Shown in pieces: positions 61,988-64,000 of a DNA stretch of 64,000 bases. Source of the DNA: an uncultured Methanomicrobiales archaeon (GTDB taxonomy: Archaea > Halobacteriota > Methanomicrobia > Methanomicrobiales > Methanospirillaceae); NCBI GenBank assembly GCA_903900025.1, contig CAIULN010000020.1:1-64000 (forward strand). Direction: 5' to 3'. The stretch's first letter is position 1. Every line of letters starts with the position of its first letter. The notes below the pieces were generated by a model. That model was given only the letters and a program-made list of their open reading frames with translations. It was not told the DNA's origin and searched no databases. A program made the translations under genes and the position numbers.

Positions 61988-62570
61988 CTACGGCCTTGGT
62001 AACCTCCGCAGTGTCATCAGGGGATTGGAGAACGCAGGTGCGACGGCGGTTATCACCGCAGATGCCGATGAGGTTGCCTCTGCAGAAGCGATTGTGCTGC
62101 CCGGGGTCGGAGCTTTTCATGAAGGGATGGATCAGCTGGGACCGTTAAAAACAACGGTTGTGAATGCAGCAAAGGGAATTCCGTTGCTGGGGATCTGCCT
62201 TGGAATGCAGATGCTCATGGACCTGAGCGAGGAGCATGGTATGCACCAAGGGCTCGGTTTAATCCCGGGTCATGTCAAAAAATTTCCATCGGTTTCTGGC
62301 ATGAAAGTGCCCCATATGGGCTGGAATTCCATCTGTCTTGAGAGCCCTGACCACCCTCTCTTTGAGGGTTTTGCTATGGAAGAATACGTATATTTCGTGC
62401 ACTCGTATTATGCTGATACCACGTCTGACTATACTCTCACATCCACATCGTACAGCTGCCCATTTGCCTCCACGGTCTGGAACAATAATGCGTACGGGGT
62501 TCAGTTCCATCCAGAAAAAAGCGGTGCGGTGGGTCTGAGACTGCTGAAAAATTTTATTGATATGATTTAG
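61965..62570 (+). CDS. hisH: Imidazole glycerol phosphate synthase, glutaminase subunit
   Basis: HisH hydrolyses glutamine to supply ammonia to HisF in histidine synthesis. The 201-residue class I amidotransferase has KIVDYGLGNLRSV, LPGVGAFHEGM, the nucleophile Cys in LLGICLGMQML, and the His and Glu of the triad in GVQFHPEKS. ATG 61965 overlaps the previous gene's end by 23 bases; the longer open frame is the shadow of that gene. hisF is not in the window. Confidence 0.95.
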   Translation: MKKIKIVDYGLGNLRSVIRGLENAGATAVITADADEVASAEAIVLPGVGAFHEGMDQLGPLKTTVVNAAKGIPLLGICLGMQMLMDLSEEHGMHQGLGLIPGHVKKFPSVSGMKVPHMGWNSICLESPDHPLFEGFAMEEYVYFVHSYYADTTSDYTLTSTSYSCPFASTVWNNNAYGVQFHPEKSGAVGLRLLKNFIDMI

Positions 62571-62777
62571 TGTTTTTTCACGAATCAGAACGATTGCATA
62601 AATTTCCATGGTTTTTCCCGATTCAATCGTCGGTTTGGGATCCATAACAATTGATCATATTTAAATCAACGATTAGGGGCAGAAGCAACCTGATGGTTCT
62701 CTCAATAACTCATGGGATCTGGCCCCCGTTTTCACCCACTAACATTTTTTACTTACATGTCGCTTATTATTATTACT

Positions 62778-63617
62778 ATGAAATCATCCGTCTGGCTGGT
62801 TATATTCTGCCTTTTATTGATTGCGCCGGTTTCGGCCTACCAACTATTAATGGAGACTCCTGCTGAGATCAATGTAGGGCAGACACTCAAAGTAATCGGA
62901 AACAGCACTCTTCCGGCTGGTACCAGTTTTGACCTTGTAATGTACTATGCCCAGTATACCGCAACCGAGATTGAACGAAGAACAGTCACACTCCAGGATT
63001 ATAATAACAAGACATTTTTAATACCCTTCTCAACCCGCGGTCTGAAAAGCGGTTTGTACCGAATTGAGGTGCAATCCGATTCCAGGATCGAGGAACGACT
63101 GAGTTCTGACTCGGTCATCCAGAAACTGGTCAAGGTAGTGGACCGTTCCGGTGAAATTACCATCACCTCGGCCATGACTCAGGATATCAAAGGTGCCCTG
63201 ATGATCGAAGGCTCGATAGCAAAATTGGGCAATGATGGTGTCAAACTTGAGGTCAGGGGACCTGAAGGGCCAGTCTTTGGACCGACATGGATTGAGACAA
63301 AAAAGGAGATGAAACAGGGTGCAGGGGAATATACAAAAACGATCAATGTGAACGTGCCGGGTGATTATGATGTTCATTTCACCGATGCAAAAGGATATAT
63401 TGGCGTTGTGACATTCCATGTTACTGCCCCGACCCCAAATCCTACTCCTGCACAGACACCCCCCCCGACTCAGATCACAACGCGGGTTCCAACAACATCT
63501 GTTCCCACACCAACCCCTACCCCGACAAAATCGCCACTCTCTCCGGCACACCTCCTGCTCTCACTCTCCATTATCGGGGGGGTCATAATCCTGTCAAAGA
63601 AAAAGAAAAAGGATTAA
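62778..63617 (+). CDS. Membrane-anchored surface protein with Thr/Pro stalk
   Basis: The 279-residue protein has a signal peptide (MKSSVWLVIFCLLLIAPVSA), two beta-rich domains (about 22-135 and 140-225; the first has AEINVGQTLKVIGNSTLPAG), a Thr/Pro stalk (about 227-255) and a C-terminal hydrophobic helix ending in KKKKKD. The design mirrors the protein at 21586-22467. It is probably an exported, glycosylated surface protein. The upstream ATG codons at 62712 and 62757 are less likely; no clear Shine-Dalgarno is seen, so it may be leaderless or start elsewhere. Confidence 0.75.
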   Translation: MKSSVWLVIFCLLLIAPVSAYQLLMETPAEINVGQTLKVIGNSTLPAGTSFDLVMYYAQYTATEIERRTVTLQDYNNKTFLIPFSTRGLKSGLYRIEVQSDSRIEERLSSDSVIQKLVKVVDRSGEITITSAMTQDIKGALMIEGSIAKLGNDGVKLEVRGPEGPVFGPTWIETKKEMKQGAGEYTKTINVNVPGDYDVHFTDAKGYIGVVTFHVTAPTPNPTPAQTPPPTQITTRVPTTSVPTPTPTPTKSPLSPAHLLLSLSIIGGVIILSKKKKKD

Positions 63618-63649
63618 TCCCACTTTTCTTCCATTAAAATAATATTTCA

Positions 63650-64000
63650 TTATAGTTTTTTCCAGAGATACACTTCATAGCAGACCAGGCACAGGATGAC
63701 CAGTGCACCTCCAAAAAAGAATGCAACGGCCGGGTCGAGCACATGGGAAGGGGGGGATGTCATCAGATCTGATGCCACTTTTGCATAGGCAATTCCGGCT
63801 TCCTGGGATGGCGTACGCAGTGCGGCATTTAACCCTTCCGCAAGACCACCCGAGATTCCGATGAACGGTGAAAGAATGGCAAGCACCAGTGTAACAAACG
63901 CCACAATGCCAAAGAGAGACGTGTATTTTAAGAGCATCGTACGGATATTCGACTGCCTCGGTGCGACAATGAGGAGCTGGTTGGTCAGGGAATAGACCTT
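63650..64000 (-). CDS. Membrane protein, 5' part outside the window
   Basis: The frame is open from the window's right edge through to the stop at 63650, so the visible 116 or so residues are a C-terminal fragment. They include YSLTNQLLIVAPRQSNIR, then a hydrophobic helix (SLFGIVAFVTLVLAILSPFIGIS), a periplasm-like loop with Ala and Ser, and a second helix (AFFFGGALVILCLVCYEVYLW) ending in KKL. An ATG at 63937 could start a 95-residue protein, but the upstream continuation reads as protein. Family not recognised. Confidence 0.6.
   Translation of the reverse strand, partial: KVYSLTNQLLIVAPRQSNIRTMLLKYTSLFGIVAFVTLVLAILSPFIGISGGLAEGLNAALRTPSQEAGIAYAKVASDLMTSPPSHVLDPAVAFFFGGALVILCLVCYEVYLWKKL

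Noticed and set aside
1-64000. CRISPR array or rRNA genes
   Set aside because: No regularly spaced direct repeats of 24-40 bases were noticed, no cas gene is present, and no stretch resembles 16S, 23S or 5S rRNA.

Overview
The window reads as about 64 kb of chromosome from a methanogenic archaeon of the Methanomicrobiales, most likely near Methanoregulaceae; the taxon is an inference from gene content. Archaeal information genes are present: S17e, PCNA, the primase large subunit, a RIO-type kinase remnant and PvlArgDC. Two tRNAs lack an encoded CCA. A long tetrapyrrole/B12 gene set is present, together with surface proteins that have a signal peptide, a Thr/Pro stalk and a C-terminal membrane anchor. 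Several genes look bacterial in type or origin: mutS-mutL, uvsE, and an acetogen-like acetyl-CoA synthase cluster.

Layout. (1) 1-5.3 kb, minus strand: an operon running HD-domain gene, thiN, rps17e, dapA, dapB, ferredoxin (cut by the window edge), then the replisome pair pcn-priL. (2) 5.4-8.7 kb, plus strand: rlmE, moaA, an unknown gene and an M20 peptidase. (3) 8.7-16 kb: a more AT-rich surface-glycan island with a GT39-type membrane glycosyltransferase, a UDP-GlcNAc 2-epimerase, a sugar-nucleotide epimerase, a GT2 polyprenyl-phosphate transferase and a flippase-like protein. It is flanked by wreckage: a GT2 fragment, a broken RIO kinase and a GT39 N-terminal fragment. (4) 16-22.5 kb: a lipoprotein, tRNA-Arg, an M42 peptidase, an aminotransferase, hxlB, an orphan DNA methyltransferase and a surface protein. 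(5) 22.6-30.7 kb: six genes in tight order, acsB-acsD-acsC-acsV-metE-like-cooC. (6) 31-38.4 kb: PvlArgDC, a 2H-phosphoesterase/metallophosphoesterase fusion, an MBL-rhodanese protein, a flavin-binding protein, a DUF255 protein and a membrane metalloprotease. (7) 38.5-45 kb: a DNA-repair island of mutS, mutL, uvsE and a MutY-like glycosylase. (8) 46-59.5 kb, minus strand: nearly the whole route from glutamyl-tRNA to cobalt-corrinoid (hemA, sirC, hemB, hemL, hemC, cobA, then cbiT-L-F-G-H-C-D-E). (9) 59.6-64 kb: tRNA-Gly, a 26-residue Lys/Ala-rich protein, a PAPS-reductase-family gene with a frameshift, hisH, a surface protein and a partial membrane protein.

How it fits together. The B12 genes supply the corrinoid used by the corrinoid iron-sulfur protein (acsC/acsD). 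That protein carries methyl groups to acetyl-CoA synthase (acsB) and probably to the MetE-like core methionine synthase in the same operon. acsV would re-reduce the corrinoid and cooC would load nickel. No catalytic CO dehydrogenase gene lies beside it. This bacterial-style module is the most interesting system here. The phosphoesterase fusion, the MutY-like enzyme without an iron-sulfur cluster, and the mini Lys/Ala protein are secondary candidates.

Two frameshifts in otherwise intact genes, in the HD gene and the PAPS reductase gene, both sit at homopolymers with one extra base. Sequencing error should be excluded first.
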